Below, piece after piece: positions 7,798 through 17,622 of a stretch of 64,000 bases of DNA. How positions within the stretch are numbered: the first letter of the stretch is position 1; each line of letters begins with the position of its first letter. The position numbers and the translations under genes were made by a program. Below the pieces are notes generated by a model. That model searched no databases. It had not been told where the DNA came from and worked only from the letters and a program-made list of their open reading frames with translations. Source of the stretch: Marinifilaceae bacterium (lineage in GTDB: Bacteria; Bacteroidota; Bacteroidia; Bacteroidales; Marinifilaceae); the NCBI GenBank assembly GCA_025210485.1, contig JAOARN010000124.1, positions 1 to 64,000 of the forward strand, written 5' to 3'.

Positions 7798-8733
7798 ATG
7801 AATTCAATACAAAATAAAATGGTTGTGGTTTTAGGTGCCACAGCTACAGGCAAAACAGGATTAGCAACAAGTATAGCTGAAAAATACAAAGGAGAAATAA
7901 TAAGTGCTGATTCACGACAATTATACAAGGGAATGGATCTTGGGACTGGAAAAGATATAGATGAATACACAATAGACGGAAAAGAAATCCCCTACCATTT
8001 AATCGATATAGTTAATGCTGGATATAAATATAATGTATATGAATTTCAGAGAGATTTTTTAAAAGCTTATGAGACTATAAATAAAAACAACAATCTACCT
8101 GTAGTATGTGGGGGAACAGGTATGTACCTTGAGGCGGTGCTTAACAAATACCAATTAATTACCGTTCCAAAAAATGAAAAATTACGAACTCTTCTCGAAC
8201 AAAAGGATTTAGACGAATTAAAAGAAATTTTACTCAAATATAAAGAACTACACAATAACTCGGATACAGAAACAAAAAAAAGAGCAATCAGAGCAATCGA
8301 AATAGAAGATTATATATCCAAAAACCCACAAGAAAAAATTGATTATCCCGATTTTAATACTCTTTTAGTAGGCATAATGTTTAGCAGAGAACGCAGGAGA
8401 GAAAGGATATCACAACGCCTCGACCAAAGGTTTAAAGATGGTATGATTGACGAAGTAAAACAACTAATAGAATCAGGGGTTAATCCAGAAGATTTAATAT
8501 ACTATGGTTTGGAATATAAATTTATCACAAACTATGTAATTGGAAATATATCATACAAGGAAATGTATGAAGGTTTAGAAATTGCAATACATCAATTTGC
8601 CAAGCGACAAATGACATGGTTTCGACGCATGGAAAGAAATGGTGCTAAAATCCATTGGATAGACGGAGAAAAAAGCCCAGAAGAAAAAATGAAGGAATTT
8701 GATAATTTATATAGATCTAGATTTAACATCTAA
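7798..8733 (+). CDS. miaA: tRNA dimethylallyltransferase (isopentenyl-tRNA transferase)
   Basis: A 311-residue cytoplasmic enzyme that adds a dimethylallyl group to N6 of A37 in tRNAs reading UNN codons. The P-loop GATATGKT (13-20), the SADSRQLYKGMD motif with its catalytic Asp, the GGTGMYLEAV motif and the C-terminal KRQMTWFRR motif are all present. Length is normal. The GYKE segment of the common form reads GLEYKFIT, a variant I associate with one of the two MiaA types of Bacteroidota. Genes for two MiaA copies are frequent in this group, and a second could lie elsewhere. Confidence 0.93.
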   Translation: MNSIQNKMVVVLGATATGKTGLATSIAEKYKGEIISADSRQLYKGMDLGTGKDIDEYTIDGKEIPYHLIDIVNAGYKYNVYEFQRDFLKAYETINKNNNLPVVCGGTGMYLEAVLNKYQLITVPKNEKLRTLLEQKDLDELKEILLKYKELHNNSDTETKKRAIRAIEIEDYISKNPQEKIDYPDFNTLLVGIMFSRERRRERISQRLDQRFKDGMIDEVKQLIESGVNPEDLIYYGLEYKFITNYVIGNISYKEMYEGLEIAIHQFAKRQMTWFRRMERNGAKIHWIDGEKSPEEKMKEFDNLYRSRFNI

Positions 8734-8777
8734 GATTATAAAATTACTTTTTAATTAAGCATACTAACAAATATAAT

Positions 8778-9956
8778 ATGCAAGATCTGAAAAAAGAACT
8801 AAAAAAATACAGTTCAAACATTTATCAAGAGATTAAAGATATCAGAATTCACTTACATGAAAACCCAGAGCTTTCATTCAAAGAATTTGAAACATCAGCA
8901 TTTATTAAATCATTCTTAGATAAAAACCAAATATCTTACATAGATAAAGTTGCAAAAACGGGAATTGTTGCAAGATTAGAATCAGGTACAAAGCCTTCCA
9001 AAAAAACCATTGCTCTTCGTGCTGATATGGATGCTCTCCCTATAGAAGAAGATAAAAATAACAAATACTGCTCACACAACACAGGTGTCATGCATGCCTG
9101 TGGTCACGACTTACATATCGCTTCACTCTTAGGGGTGGCAAAAACATTGAATAAATTTAGTAGCTACTGGGAAGGAACCATATATCTTATTTTCCAACCA
9201 GGAGAAGAGTTACTCCCTGGCGGAGCTAAGTTAATATTAGAACAAGATGTAATGAAGCCTAAACCAGAATTAATATTAGCACAACATGTATTACCAGATA
9301 TGAAAATTGGCGAATTTGGATTTAAATCTGGCATATACATGGCATCTGGTGATGAAATATATTTAGAAATAAAATCAAAAGGTGGACATGGAGCCATGCC
9401 ACACAAAACAACAGACACAGTACTTGCAGCATCACACATAATCGTTGCATTGCAGCAAATTGTGAGTAGAAGATGCGATGCAAGAATCCCAACAGTTCTA
9501 AGCTTTGGTAAATTTATAGCAAATGGTGCAACTAATATTATCCCAGAAAAAGTGAATATTGAAGGGACATTTAGAACATTCAATGAACAATGGAGAAATG
9601 AGGCTAAAGAATTAATAAAAGAAATTGCTACTTGTACAGCAAAAAGTATGGGTTGTGAATGCGAAGTAGAAATCAAACATGGCTATCCATGTTTATATAA
9701 TAATGAAACCATATCAAATTTAAGCCAAGAATTAGCAAAGGATTATTGTGGGGAAGAGAATATAAAAACGATGGACATAAGGCTTACAACGGAGGATTTT
9801 GGCTACTTTTCGCAAGAATATCCAGTCTGTTTTTATCGATTTGGTGTAAATTCAGAAAACGCTCTTCACAGTTCAAAATTTGAGGCACAGGACGAATCCT
9901 TAATCGATTCAGTAGGATTAATGTCATGGCTTAGTATAAATTTAATGAACTCATAA
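8778..9956 (+). CDS. M20-family amidohydrolase (hippurate/N-acyl-amino-acid hydrolase type)
   Basis: A 392-residue cytoplasmic dinuclear metal hydrolase. The motifs are ALRADMDALPIEE (79-91), HACGHD with metal ligands Cys108/His110 (106-111), PGEE with catalytic Glu143/Glu144, and a downstream His in GGHGAMPH. The family cleaves amide bonds of N-acyl amino acids, hippurate or auxin conjugates, and the substrate cannot be chosen from sequence. It starts 44 bp after miaA on the same strand with no terminator between, so co-transcription is likely. It ends before a strong bidirectional terminator facing rplQ. Confidence 0.88.
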   Translation: MQDLKKELKKYSSNIYQEIKDIRIHLHENPELSFKEFETSAFIKSFLDKNQISYIDKVAKTGIVARLESGTKPSKKTIALRADMDALPIEEDKNNKYCSHNTGVMHACGHDLHIASLLGVAKTLNKFSSYWEGTIYLIFQPGEELLPGGAKLILEQDVMKPKPELILAQHVLPDMKIGEFGFKSGIYMASGDEIYLEIKSKGGHGAMPHKTTDTVLAASHIIVALQQIVSRRCDARIPTVLSFGKFIANGATNIIPEKVNIEGTFRTFNEQWRNEAKELIKEIATCTAKSMGCECEVEIKHGYPCLYNNETISNLSQELAKDYCGEENIKTMDIRLTTEDFGYFSQEYPVCFYRFGVNSENALHSSKFEAQDESLIDSVGLMSWLSINLMNS

Positions 9957-9962
9957 AAAACA

Positions 9963-9990
9963 AAAGCCGCAAACAAAAGTTTGCGGCTTT
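9963..9990. terminator. bidirectional terminator between the M20 hydrolase and the ribosomal block
   Basis: A 12-bp GC-containing stem AAAGCCGCAAAC / GTTTGCGGCTTT with an AAAA loop. It ends the ribosomal protein transcript on the minus strand and the miaA-hydrolase transcript on the plus strand. Confidence 0.85.
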
Positions 9991-10014
9991 ATATATTGTA
10001 AATCTAACAAGAAT

Positions 10015-10512
10015 CTATTCTTCTGATTTAGGTTCCTCAGTTGCCTTTTCTTCATTAACAACTTCAGCATTAGTAACAGTTTCTTCATTAGATGATTTAG
10101 AGCGTCTACGTCTTCTAGTAGATTTAGCTGCTTTTTCTTCCTTAATATAAGTCTCGTTAAAGTCAACTAATTCAATAAAACACATTTCAGCATTATCTCC
10201 TAAACGATTACCAGTCTTAAGGATTCTAGTGTATCCACCTGGACGGTTAGCAACCTTTGGAGAAATCTCTCTAAACAACTCTGTAACGGCTTCTTTTTGT
10301 TTTAAATAACTAAAAACAATACGTCTAGAGTGAGTAGTATCTTGCTTACTCTTGCTGATTAGCGGTTCAACATACATACGTAAAGCTTTAGCTTTAGCTG
10401 TAGTTGTAGTAATTCTCTTATGTAATATTAGGGATACAGCCATATTCGCAAGCATAGCTTTTCTGTGCGCAGCTTTTCTCCCTAAGTGATTGAATTTTTT
10501 TCTATGTCTCAT
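10015..10512 (-). CDS. rplQ: 50S ribosomal protein L17
   Basis: 165 residues, last gene of the ribosomal block. The N-terminal 120 residues are typical L17, from [21 protein letters not shown] to the [19 protein letters not shown] region. A tail of about 45 residues follows, first Arg-rich (STRRRRRSK) and then Glu-rich. Such charged tails occur in other Bacteroidota L17 proteins. L17 sits near the peptide exit tunnel. It starts 5 bp after the rpoA stop. Confidence 0.95.
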   Translation of the reverse strand: MRHRKKFNHLGRKAAHRKAMLANMAVSLILHKRITTTTAKAKALRMYVEPLISKSKQDTTHSRRIVFSYLKQKEAVTELFREISPKVANRPGGYTRILKTGNRLGDNAEMCFIELVDFNETYIKEEKAAKSTRRRRRSKSSNEETVTNAEVVNEEKATEEPKSEE

Positions 10513-10517
10513 TTTAC

Positions 10518-11510
10518 CTATTCCTTATCTAATTTATACTTCGAAATATCCATACCGAAGTTCAGTTTCAACGATGCTAATAAATCGTCTAACTCAGTAA
10601 GAGATTTCTTACCAAAGTTTCTAAATTTCAATAAGTCATTTCTATTGTATTGTACCAAATCTCCCAATGTATCAACATCAGCAGCTTTCAAACAGTTCAG
10701 TGCACGAACAGACAAGTCCATATCAACTAATTTAGTTTTCAATAGTTGTCTCATGTGTAGAACTTCCTCATCAAATTCCTCATTTGCAAATTTCTCGTCA
10801 GAATCAAGAGTAATCTTCTCATCAGAGAACAGCATAAAGTGATAGATAAGAATTTTCGCAGCTTCTTTCAATGCATCCTTAGGATGAATAGATCCATCTG
10901 TAGTAATTTCAAATACTACCTTTTCGTAGTCAGTTTTCTGTTCTACTCGGTAGTTTTCGATACTATATTTTACATTCTTAATAGGAGTGTAAATAGAATC
11001 GATTGGAATTACACCAAATTCTTGGTCAGCAGATTTATTCTCGATAGCAGGAACATATCCTCTACCTTTATTAATGGTAAGCTCCATTTGCAGCTTAGCC
11101 GATGAATCCATTCTACATATTACAAGATCAGGATTTAGTATCTCGAAACCAGTTAAGAATTTATTAATATCTCCAGCAGTAAATTCCTCCTGATCTGAAA
11201 TATTAACCGTTACAGTTTCGTTATCAACTTCCTCGATTCTTTGTTTAAATCTAACTTGTTTTAGATTAAGAACCATTTCTGTAACATCCTCAATAACTCC
11301 GGGAATACTAGCAAATTCATGATCTACACCCTGAATTTTAATCGTTGCAATGGCAAATCCCTCCAAAGAAGATAAAAGAATTCTTCTTAAGGCATTACCG
11401 ATTGTAATTCCGTAGCCCGGTTCCAGAGGGCGAAACTCGAATTTACCGAAATGATCATCTGCATTAAGCATGATAACTTTATCCGGCTTTTGGAAAGCTA
11501 AAATTGCCAT
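10518..11510 (-). CDS. rpoA: DNA-directed RNA polymerase alpha subunit
   Basis: 330 residues. The N-terminal dimerisation domain contains the highly conserved [20 protein letters not shown] segment (33-52). The C-terminal domain (about 250-325, [19 protein letters not shown]) binds regulators and upstream DNA. Length is normal. It lies between rpsD and rplQ, the standard alpha-operon order. Confidence 0.97.
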   Translation of the reverse strand: MAILAFQKPDKVIMLNADDHFGKFEFRPLEPGYGITIGNALRRILLSSLEGFAIATIKIQGVDHEFASIPGVIEDVTEMVLNLKQVRFKQRIEEVDNETVTVNISDQEEFTAGDINKFLTGFEILNPDLVICRMDSSAKLQMELTINKGRGYVPAIENKSADQEFGVIPIDSIYTPIKNVKYSIENYRVEQKTDYEKVVFEITTDGSIHPKDALKEAAKILIYHFMLFSDEKITLDSDEKFANEEFDEEVLHMRQLLKTKLVDMDLSVRALNCLKAADVDTLGDLVQYNRNDLLKFRNFGKKSLTELDDLLASLKLNFGMDISKYKLDKE

Positions 11511-11531
11511 AAATTACTGATTAAGGGTTTT

Positions 11532-12140
11532 TTATTTAGAATACAATTCAACGATTAACTGCTCCTTAATGTTCTCAGGGATTTCAGTTCTTTCTGGGAT
11601 ATTTAAAAATTTACCACCAAAAATATTTTGATCCCACTCTAACCATGCAAATTGGTTATAACGAGCAGTAGATAAGGAACTGGTTATTGCTTCAAGAGAT
11701 TTCGATTTCTCACGAACTCCTACAACATCACCTGGTTTCAATGTGTAAGAAGGTATATTACATACTTTGCCGTTTACAACAATGTGCTTATGGCTAACCA
11801 ACTGCCTTGCAGCTGATCTTGTTGGAGCAACACCTAGTCTGTAAACAACATTGTCTAATCTACATTCTAACAATTGAAGTAACACCTCACCGGTGATACC
11901 TTTACTACGTGCGGCTTTCGCAAATAAGTTAGAAAATTGCTTTTCTAACACTCCGTATGTATATTTTGCTTTTTGCTTTTCTTTAAGTTGAACACCATAT
12001 TCAGAACTTTTTTTTCTTCTACGGTTGTTACCGTGTTGTCCTGGAGGGTAGTTCTTCTTTTCGAATGCTTTATCAGGTCCAAAAATTGGCTCACCAAACT
12101 TTCTTGCAATTTTAGTCTTTGGTCCTATATATCTAGCCAT
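11532..12140 (-). CDS. rpsD: 30S ribosomal protein S4
   Basis: 202 residues. The N-terminal 16S-binding domain is followed by the S4 RNA-binding fold ([18 protein letters not shown]...). It belongs to the zinc-free form, since no CxxC pair is seen near the N terminus. In several bacteria S4 represses the alpha operon. The unusually long 131-bp gap upstream (12141-12271) could hold such a control site, but no fold is evident to me. Confidence 0.97.
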   Translation of the reverse strand: MARYIGPKTKIARKFGEPIFGPDKAFEKKNYPPGQHGNNRRRKKSSEYGVQLKEKQKAKYTYGVLEKQFSNLFAKAARSKGITGEVLLQLLECRLDNVVYRLGVAPTRSAARQLVSHKHIVVNGKVCNIPSYTLKPGDVVGVREKSKSLEAITSSLSTARYNQFAWLEWDQNIFGGKFLNIPERTEIPENIKEQLIVELYSK

Positions 12141-12271
12141 CTTTTTCTAAGTTTTATTGTAATTTTTTCAATTATTTGACATAAAGAAATCGGATAAAAA
12201 GTTGCCGCGTATTTTTTGAGAGGATTCAAAAAAAATTTATAAATTATCCTATTCTTTAGTTTCAAAAATTA

Positions 12272-12661
12272 TTATACTCTACGTTTCTTAGGAGGTCTAC
12301 ATCCGTTATGTGGAAGTGGAGTAACATCAACGATTTCAGTAACATCAATTCCACATGAATTGATAGCTCTGATAGCTGATTCTCTACCATTTCCAGGTCC
12401 TTTAACGAATACTTTTACCTTTCTTAATCCTAAATCGTGAGCAACTTTACCACAATCTGATGCTGCTTGTTGAGCTGCATATGGGGTATTCTTTTTAGAT
12501 CCGCGGAATCCCATCTTACCTGCTGAAGACCACGATATTACTTGACCACTATTATTAGTCAAAGAAATAATAATGTTGTTGAAAGAAGAGTGAATATGTG
12601 CTTGACCAGTAGCTTCTACTTTAACCACTCTCTTCTTTGCTTGCACATTCTTTTTTGCCAT
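12272..12661 (-). CDS. rpsK: 30S ribosomal protein S11
   Basis: 129 residues. [20 protein letters not shown] and the C-terminal [10 protein letters not shown] are diagnostic for S11, a platform protein next to the mRNA exit. It follows rpsM by 10 bp. Confidence 0.97.
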   Translation of the reverse strand: MAKKNVQAKKRVVKVEATGQAHIHSSFNNIIISLTNNSGQVISWSSAGKMGFRGSKKNTPYAAQQAASDCGKVAHDLGLRKVKVFVKGPGNGRESAIRAINSCGIDVTEIVDVTPLPHNGCRPPKKRRV

Positions 12662-12671
12662 AATTCAACGA

Positions 12672-13049
12672 TTATTTAGTAGCTTTCTTTTTATTTGCAA
12701 CTGTCTTTCTTTTACCTTTACGGGTACGAGAGTTATTTTTGGTTCTCTGACCACGCAATGGTAAACCAATACGGTGACGAATACCTCTATAACATCCTAT
12801 GTCCATTAAACGTTTAATGTTAAGTTGAATTAATGATCTTAATTCACCTTCAACTTTAAAATTTTCGTTAATAGCCTGACGAATCTTAGCTGCTTCATCA
12901 TCTGTCCAGTCCTTTACTTTAGCATCGTATGAAACTCCGGCTTCGTCAAGGATATGACGAGCGGCACTTCGTCCTATACCGTAAATGTAGGTCAAGCTAA
13001 TCTCACCTCTTTTATTTTGAGGTAAATCAACTCCAACAATTCTAGCCAT
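12672..13049 (-). CDS. rpsM: 30S ribosomal protein S13
   Basis: 125 residues. It begins [20 protein letters not shown] and contains the [19 protein letters not shown] motif near the basic C-terminal tail, which contacts the P-site tRNA. It lies 25 bp after the rpmJ stop. Confidence 0.97.
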   Translation of the reverse strand: MARIVGVDLPQNKRGEISLTYIYGIGRSAARHILDEAGVSYDAKVKDWTDDEAAKIRQAINENFKVEGELRSLIQLNIKRLMDIGCYRGIRHRIGLPLRGQRTKNNSRTRKGKRKTVANKKKATK

Positions 13050-13074
13050 AAATTAATTTTTTTTACAAAGGATA

Positions 13075-13191
13075 TTATCCTTGTCTTTGTTTAAACTTAG
13101 GATTCTTTTTATTAATTACGTATAAACGTCCTTTTCTTCTTACGATCTTGCAATCTTCAGAACGTTTTTTTACTGATGCTCTAACTTTCAT
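13075..13191 (-). CDS. rpmJ: 50S ribosomal protein L36, zinc-free form
   Basis: A 38-residue gene found by reading the gap between infA and rpsM: it begins [17 protein letters not shown] and ends PKFKQRQG. Length and ends are exactly L36. Of the zinc-ribbon ligands only one Cys (residue 14) remains. The first ligand is Ser and the later Cys and His positions read INKKNPKF, so this is a 'C-minus' variant unlikely to bind zinc. Such variants lessen zinc demand. Confidence 0.95.
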   Translation of the reverse strand: MKVRASVKKRSEDCKIVRRKGRLYVINKKNPKFKQRQG

Positions 13192-13209
13192 CGTAATTTA
13201 TATTTGAAG

Positions 13210-13500
13210 TTATTTATATCTGAAACTTATACGTCCTTTAGTCAAATCATAAGGTGACATTTCAACTTTAACCTTATCGCCAGGTAATATTCTAATATAG
13301 TGCATACGCATTTTACCAGAAATATGCGCTGTTATCATGTGACCATTAGCTAATTCAACACGGAACATAGCATTTGATAATGATTCTGCAATAACACCAT
13401 CCTGTTCAATAATAGCTTTGTTTTTTTTAGCTGGTGCAGTTCTTTCTCTAGTGTTACCACCTTTTGCACCCTTCTTACCACCGTTATTTTTTTTTGACAT
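13210..13500 (-). CDS. infA: translation initiation factor IF-1 with basic N-terminal extension
   Basis: 96 residues against the usual 72. The S1/OB fold spans about 29-96 ([21 protein letters not shown] to KGRISFRYK) and is typical. It is preceded by about 24 extra residues rich in Lys, Gly and Asn ([15 protein letters not shown]). No other ATG lies between this start and the fold, so the extension is likely real unless a rare start is used. IF-1 blocks the A site during initiation. It precedes rpmJ by 18 bp. Confidence 0.93.
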   Translation of the reverse strand: MSKKNNGGKKGAKGGNTRERTAPAKKNKAIIEQDGVIAESLSNAMFRVELANGHMITAHISGKMRMHYIRILPGDKVKVEMSPYDLTKGRISFRYK

Positions 13501-13597
13501 AACTTACCTTCTTGTTCTTTTGTCTTTTAGAAGACATATAACTATATAAAGTCTATAACTAAATTAAATAATAATTATAGATTATTAAAATACAATT

Positions 13598-13626
13598 AAT
13601 TTCCGGATTATTAAAATCCGGAAATT
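13598..13626. repeat. perfect inverted repeat between secY and infA
   Basis: AATTTCCGGATT (13598-13609) pairs with AATCCGGAAATT (13615-13626) around a 5-nt loop. It lacks a proper U-run on the minus strand, so it may be an mRNA stem-loop or processing site inside the long operon rather than a terminator. It occupies the place where many Bacteroidota carry map. Confidence 0.6.
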
Positions 13627-13685
13627 ATTAAGATCATATTTCTTGCAATTTGTAATTAAACAGATGCAAAGAAAAGAAAAATATT

Positions 13686-15029
13686 TTAATATGCCGCAGC
13701 TCCTCCTTGAGTTTTACCTTTAATTCTTCCACTTTTCATCAAACCATCGTAATGTCTCATCAAAAGATGCGATTCGATCTGTTGTAAAGTATCCAAAACT
13801 ACACCTACTAAAATTAGTAATGATGTACCTCCGTAGAATTGAGCAAATTGATTATTTACATCTCCAATCATTGCGAATGCTGGAAGTATAGCAACCAATC
13901 CTAGGAAAATTGATCCTGGAAGAGTGATACGTGACATAATAGTATCTAGGAAATCTGCAGTCATCTTACCAGGTTTAATACCAGGAATGAATCCTCCATT
14001 TTTCTTCATGTCTTCAGCCATCTGATTAGGATTAACTGTAATTGCAGTATAGAAATAAGTAAACAATACAATTAAGATGAAGAATGTTAAATTATACCAT
14101 AGACCAGTAAAATTAGATAATGCTGCCAATACTGAGCTTGTTGACTCAGAAGTACCATAACTTAAAAAAGCCATTGGTAAAAACATAATTGCCTGAGCAA
14201 AAATGATTGGCATTACACCAGCTGCATTTACTTTTAATGGGATATATTGTCTTACACCACCAAATTGTTTGTTTCCTGCAATTCTTTTAGCATACTGCAC
14301 AGGAATTTTTCTTGTTCCCTGAACAAGCAGAATAGTCAAAGCAAAAACTAAGAATAATACAACTAATTCAAGAACGAATACAAAAGGACCTCCTTTTGAT
14401 CCAACAAGACGAGAACTTAATTCAGAGATAAAAGCGAATGGTAACTTAGCGATAATACCAATCATAATGATGATTGAAATACCATTACCAATACCTTTAT
14501 CAGTGATTTTCTCACCTAACCACATGATAAACATAGAACCAGCAGCAAGTATTACTACAGAGAACACAGTAAAGAAGGTTCCCTTGATAAGGAAAGCTTC
14601 TGCTGGAAGTTGTGAATGAAGGTTTAATAGGTAACCTGGAGCTTGAAGAATCAGAATTATAACAGTTAAATAACGTGTAATCTGATTAATTTTGCGCCTT
14701 CCACTCTCTCCTTCTCGCTGCAATCTTTGAAAATAAGGTACTGCTATCCCCATCAATTGAATAACGATAGAGGCAGAAATATATGGCATTATACCCAAGG
14801 CAAATATAGATGCATTAGAGAATGCTCCACCAGAGAACATATCTAATAATCCTAACACACCTTCAGAGGTTTGGTTTTTTAATGCATCTAATTGACCCGG
14901 ATCAATACCAGGCAAAACTATTTTTGTACCTAAACGGTACACCAAAAGAAGACCTAAAGTTGTTAAGATACGTGATCTTAAATCTTCAATCTTCCAAATA
15001 TTCTTCAATGTTTCTATTAAACCTTTCAT
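13686..15029 (-). CDS. secY: Sec translocon subunit SecY
   Basis: 447 residues with ten membrane segments, the protein-conducting channel of the inner membrane. The start MKGLIETLKNIWKIEDLRSR, the TM2 plug region (LGLLDMFSGGAFSNASIFALG) and the cytoplasmic loop before TM9 (PGIKPGKMTADFLD) are recognisable. It partners with SecE/SecG and receives SRP clients. It follows rplO by 9 bp. Confidence 0.97.
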   Translation of the reverse strand: MKGLIETLKNIWKIEDLRSRILTTLGLLLVYRLGTKIVLPGIDPGQLDALKNQTSEGVLGLLDMFSGGAFSNASIFALGIMPYISASIVIQLMGIAVPYFQRLQREGESGRRKINQITRYLTVIILILQAPGYLLNLHSQLPAEAFLIKGTFFTVFSVVILAAGSMFIMWLGEKITDKGIGNGISIIIMIGIIAKLPFAFISELSSRLVGSKGGPFVFVLELVVLFLVFALTILLVQGTRKIPVQYAKRIAGNKQFGGVRQYIPLKVNAAGVMPIIFAQAIMFLPMAFLSYGTSESTSSVLAALSNFTGLWYNLTFFILIVLFTYFYTAITVNPNQMAEDMKKNGGFIPGIKPGKMTADFLDTIMSRITLPGSIFLGLVAILPAFAMIGDVNNQFAQFYGGTSLLILVGVVLDTLQQIESHLLMRHYDGLMKSGRIKGKTQGGAAAY

Positions 15030-15038
15030 TATGTACTC

Positions 15039-15494
15039 TTACAATTTTATTACTGTTCCTTCCGCTTTTTCAATTGCTGCAATAGCAGTTTTTGAAAAAG
15101 CATGGGCTTTAACTTCAAGTTTTATTTCTAGGCTTCCGTTAGCCAAAATTTTTACAAAGTCGTTTTTAGAAACCAACCCCGCTTGAGCTAAAGTATTAAC
15201 ATCAATAGCTGTAACATTCAACTTCTGAGCTAATTCTTGAAGTACATCAAGATTAACTGCTTTGTATTCTTTTCTATTAATGTTCTTAAATCCAAATTTA
15301 GGAACTCGACGTTGCAAAGGCATTTGACCACCTTCGAAACCTATTTTCTTAGAGTAACCTGATCTCGACTTTGCACCTTTATGACCTCTAGTAGAAGTTC
15401 CTCCTCTTCCAGATCCCTGTCCACGACCAATACGTTTACGTGTCTTAGTTGATCCTTCGGCAGGCTTTAAGGTATGTAACTCTATATTTTTCAT
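15039..15494 (-). CDS. rplO: 50S ribosomal protein L15
   Basis: 151 residues. The Gly/Arg-rich N-terminal part (RIGRGQGSGRGGTSTRGHKG) and GFEGGQMPLQRRVPKFGF are diagnostic. It lies between rpmD and secY. Confidence 0.97.
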   Translation of the reverse strand: MKNIELHTLKPAEGSTKTRKRIGRGQGSGRGGTSTRGHKGAKSRSGYSKKIGFEGGQMPLQRRVPKFGFKNINRKEYKAVNLDVLQELAQKLNVTAIDVNTLAQAGLVSKNDFVKILANGSLEIKLEVKAHAFSKTAIAAIEKAEGTVIKL

Positions 15495-15512
15495 TGTACA
15501 AATATTTCAAAA

Positions 15513-15689
15513 TTATTTTTCAACACTCACTAAGTGTTCTACTTTTTTTACCATTCCCAAAATTTGAGGAGTGGCTTCGTGTTCTCTTGTAGCGTTAATT
15601 TTATTTAAGCCTAAAGCTTGAATAGTTAATTTTTGACGCTTTGAACTACGAATTATACTTTTGATCTGAGTAATTTTAATCTTAGCCAT
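15513..15689 (-). CDS. rpmD: 50S ribosomal protein L30
   Basis: A 58-residue gene read from the gap between rpsE and rplO. It begins MAKIKITQIKSIIRSSKRQK, contains TIQALGLNKIN and ends VEHLVSVEK. Length and position in the spc cluster are those of L30. It starts 11 bp after rpsE. Confidence 0.95.
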   Translation of the reverse strand: MAKIKITQIKSIIRSSKRQKLTIQALGLNKINATREHEATPQILGMVKKVEHLVSVEK

Positions 15690-15700
15690 ATTCCTAATTC

Positions 15701-16210
15701 TTAACCGTTAAACACTTTATCTAAAGAAACACCTCTATGATAAGCTACATCTTTAGCACTTCTTAATTCAGAAAGAGCTTTCATTGTAGCTTTTACAAGG
15801 TTGTGAGGATTTGAAGAACCTTTTGATTTTGCCAATACATCAGTTACTCCAACACTCTCTAATACAGCACGCATCGCACCACCTGCTTTAACCCCTGTAC
15901 CGTGTGAAGCTGGCTTCACAAGAACACTAGCACCACCAAATCTAGCATATTGCTCGTGAGGTAATGTACCGTTCAATAAAGGTACCTTGATTAAATTTTT
16001 CTTAGCTGATTCAACACCTTTTGCTATTGCTGTGGTTACTTCGTTTGCTTTACCAAGTCCCCAACCTACATAACCATTTTCGTTACCAACTACTACGATT
16101 GCAGAAAAACTGAATGTTCTACCACCTTTAGTAACTTTAGTAACACGATTAATTGCCACCAAACGATCTTTAAGTTCGGCGTCGCTGATCTTTATATTCT
16201 TTTCTGCCAT
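15701..16210 (-). CDS. rpsE: 30S ribosomal protein S5
   Basis: 169 residues. It has the double-stranded-RNA-binding N-terminal domain ([17 protein letters not shown]) and the C-terminal domain with [20 protein letters not shown]5 helps decoding accuracy and mRNA entry. It starts 5 bp after the rplR stop. Confidence 0.97.
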   Translation of the reverse strand: MAEKNIKISDAELKDRLVAINRVTKVTKGGRTFSFSAIVVVGNENGYVGWGLGKANEVTTAIAKGVESAKKNLIKVPLLNGTLPHEQYARFGGASVLVKPASHGTGVKAGGAMRAVLESVGVTDVLAKSKGSSNPHNLVKATMKALSELRSAKDVAYHRGVSLDKVFNG

Positions 16211-16215
16211 AATAC

Positions 16216-16572
16216 TTAGAATTTAAGGCCACCTTTGCGAGCAGCGTCTGCTAAAGTTTTTACTCTACCATGATACAAGTAACCGTTTCTGTCAAAAATA
16301 ACAGTTGTTATTCCTGCAGCAATAGCTTTTTCAGCTACGGCTGAACCTACTAATTCAGCTTGCTCGGTTTTATTTACTTTTTTGTCTGCTATATCTTTGA
16401 TTAATGATGTTGCAGCTACGATAGTTTTACCTGCATTATCATCGATTAGCTGAACTGAAATCTCCTTGTTAGAACGAAAAACTGTCATTCTGGGTCTTTC
16501 AGCAGTTCCAAAAGCCGACTTACGAATTCTCTTTTTAATTCTTAGCCTTCTATTTTGCTTTGTTAAAGCCAT
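16216..16572 (-). CDS. rplR: 50S ribosomal protein L18
   Basis: 118 residues. The basic N terminus [19 protein letters not shown] and the C-terminal [20 protein letters not shown] motif fit L18, which binds 5S rRNA. Confidence 0.97.
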   Translation of the reverse strand: MALTKQNRRLRIKKRIRKSAFGTAERPRMTVFRSNKEISVQLIDDNAGKTIVAATSLIKDIADKKVNKTEQAELVGSAVAEKAIAAGITTVIFDRNGYLYHGRVKTLADAARKGGLKF

Positions 16573-16591
16573 AATTTACTGTTTTTAGAAA

Positions 16592-17146
16592 TTATTTACC
16601 TGCAGATTTACCAGCTTTTCTTCTAATCTGCTCACCAACGAACTTAATACCTTTTCCTTTATATGGTTCAGGTTTACGGAACGATCTAATTTTTGCTGCA
16701 ACTTGACCGATTAACTGCTTATCACAACTTGTTAAAGTAATGATAGGATTAGCACGTTTTTCAGTTTTTGCTTCAACTTTAACTTCCTCAGGTAATTCGA
16801 AGTGAATTAAGTGAGAAAAACCTAAAGCTAATTCCAATAATTGTCCCTTGTTTGTAGCACGGTAACCTACACCAACTAACTCCTGTTTGATTTCGTATCC
16901 TTTGAATACACCTTCAACCATGTTGTTAATTAATGAACGATAAAGACCATGCTTAGCTCTATCAGGCTTAGAGTCTGACTGGCGTTCTACAATAACTCTA
17001 TTTTCTTCAACAGTAACTTTAACACTAGTTGAATCAAATTCTTGTGACAATTCACCTTTAGGGCCCTTAACTACAACAGTATTTTCGTTTACAGTTACGT
17101 TAACACCAGCAGGGATATCAATAGGTAATTTTCCAATTCGTGACAT
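16592..17146 (-). CDS. rplF: 50S ribosomal protein L6
   Basis: 184 residues with two L6 repeats. It begins MSRIGKLPIDIPAGVNVTV and has the C-terminal signature PEPYKGKGIKFVGEQIRRKAG. It lies near the GTPase-associated centre. Confidence 0.97.
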   Translation of the reverse strand: MSRIGKLPIDIPAGVNVTVNENTVVVKGPKGELSQEFDSTSVKVTVEENRVIVERQSDSKPDRAKHGLYRSLINNMVEGVFKGYEIKQELVGVGYRATNKGQLLELALGFSHLIHFELPEEVKVEAKTEKRANPIITLTSCDKQLIGQVAAKIRSFRKPEPYKGKGIKFVGEQIRRKAGKSAGK

Positions 17147-17161
17147 TTTTTCCTCCTTTTA

Positions 17162-17557
17162 TTAATATACGTAACATAAAACTTCGCCACCTACGTGCTT
17201 AGCACGAGCTTCTTTGTCTGTCATCACACCTTGTGATGTAGAAATGATTGCTACACCTAATCCGTTCAATACTCTTGGCATTGTTTTAGTGTTACAATAT
17301 TTTCTAAGACCTGGCTTACTAACTCTAGTTAAGTTCTTGATTGCAGGAATATTAGTCTCTGGATTATATTTCAGAGCGATTTTAATAATTCCTTGACGAT
17401 CATCATCAACGAACTTGTAATTAAGGATATAACCTTTATCCTTAAGAATCTTTGTCATTTCCCTTTTCACGTTTGACGCAGGTATTTCTACCACTTTGTG
17501 ATTTGCCATCACAGCGTTTCTTAAACGTGTAAGAAAATCTGCTATAGGATCTGTCAT
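17162..17557 (-). CDS. rpsH: 30S ribosomal protein S8
   Basis: 131 residues. It begins [20 protein letters not shown] and contains [20 protein letters not shown] near the C terminus. S8 binds 16S helix 21, and in E. coli it represses the spc operon. Confidence 0.97.
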   Translation of the reverse strand: MTDPIADFLTRLRNAVMANHKVVEIPASNVKREMTKILKDKGYILNYKFVDDDRQGIIKIALKYNPETNIPAIKNLTRVSKPGLRKYCNTKTMPRVLNGLGVAIISTSQGVMTDKEARAKHVGGEVLCYVY

Positions 17558-17622
17558 TTCAGAATTAAATTAAATTGATCCCGATTTCTCGGGACAATAT
17601 TTAACAATAATTTATTTTTATA

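Noticed and set aside
9164-9676. 170-codon minus-strand frame inside the M20 hydrolase
   Set aside because: Antisense to a gene with full catalytic motifs; no family match.
13598-13626. Inverted repeat as a terminator ending the spc cluster after secY
   Set aside because: No proper U-run follows on the minus strand, and infA-rpmJ-rpsM continue on the same strand, so full termination is not supported.
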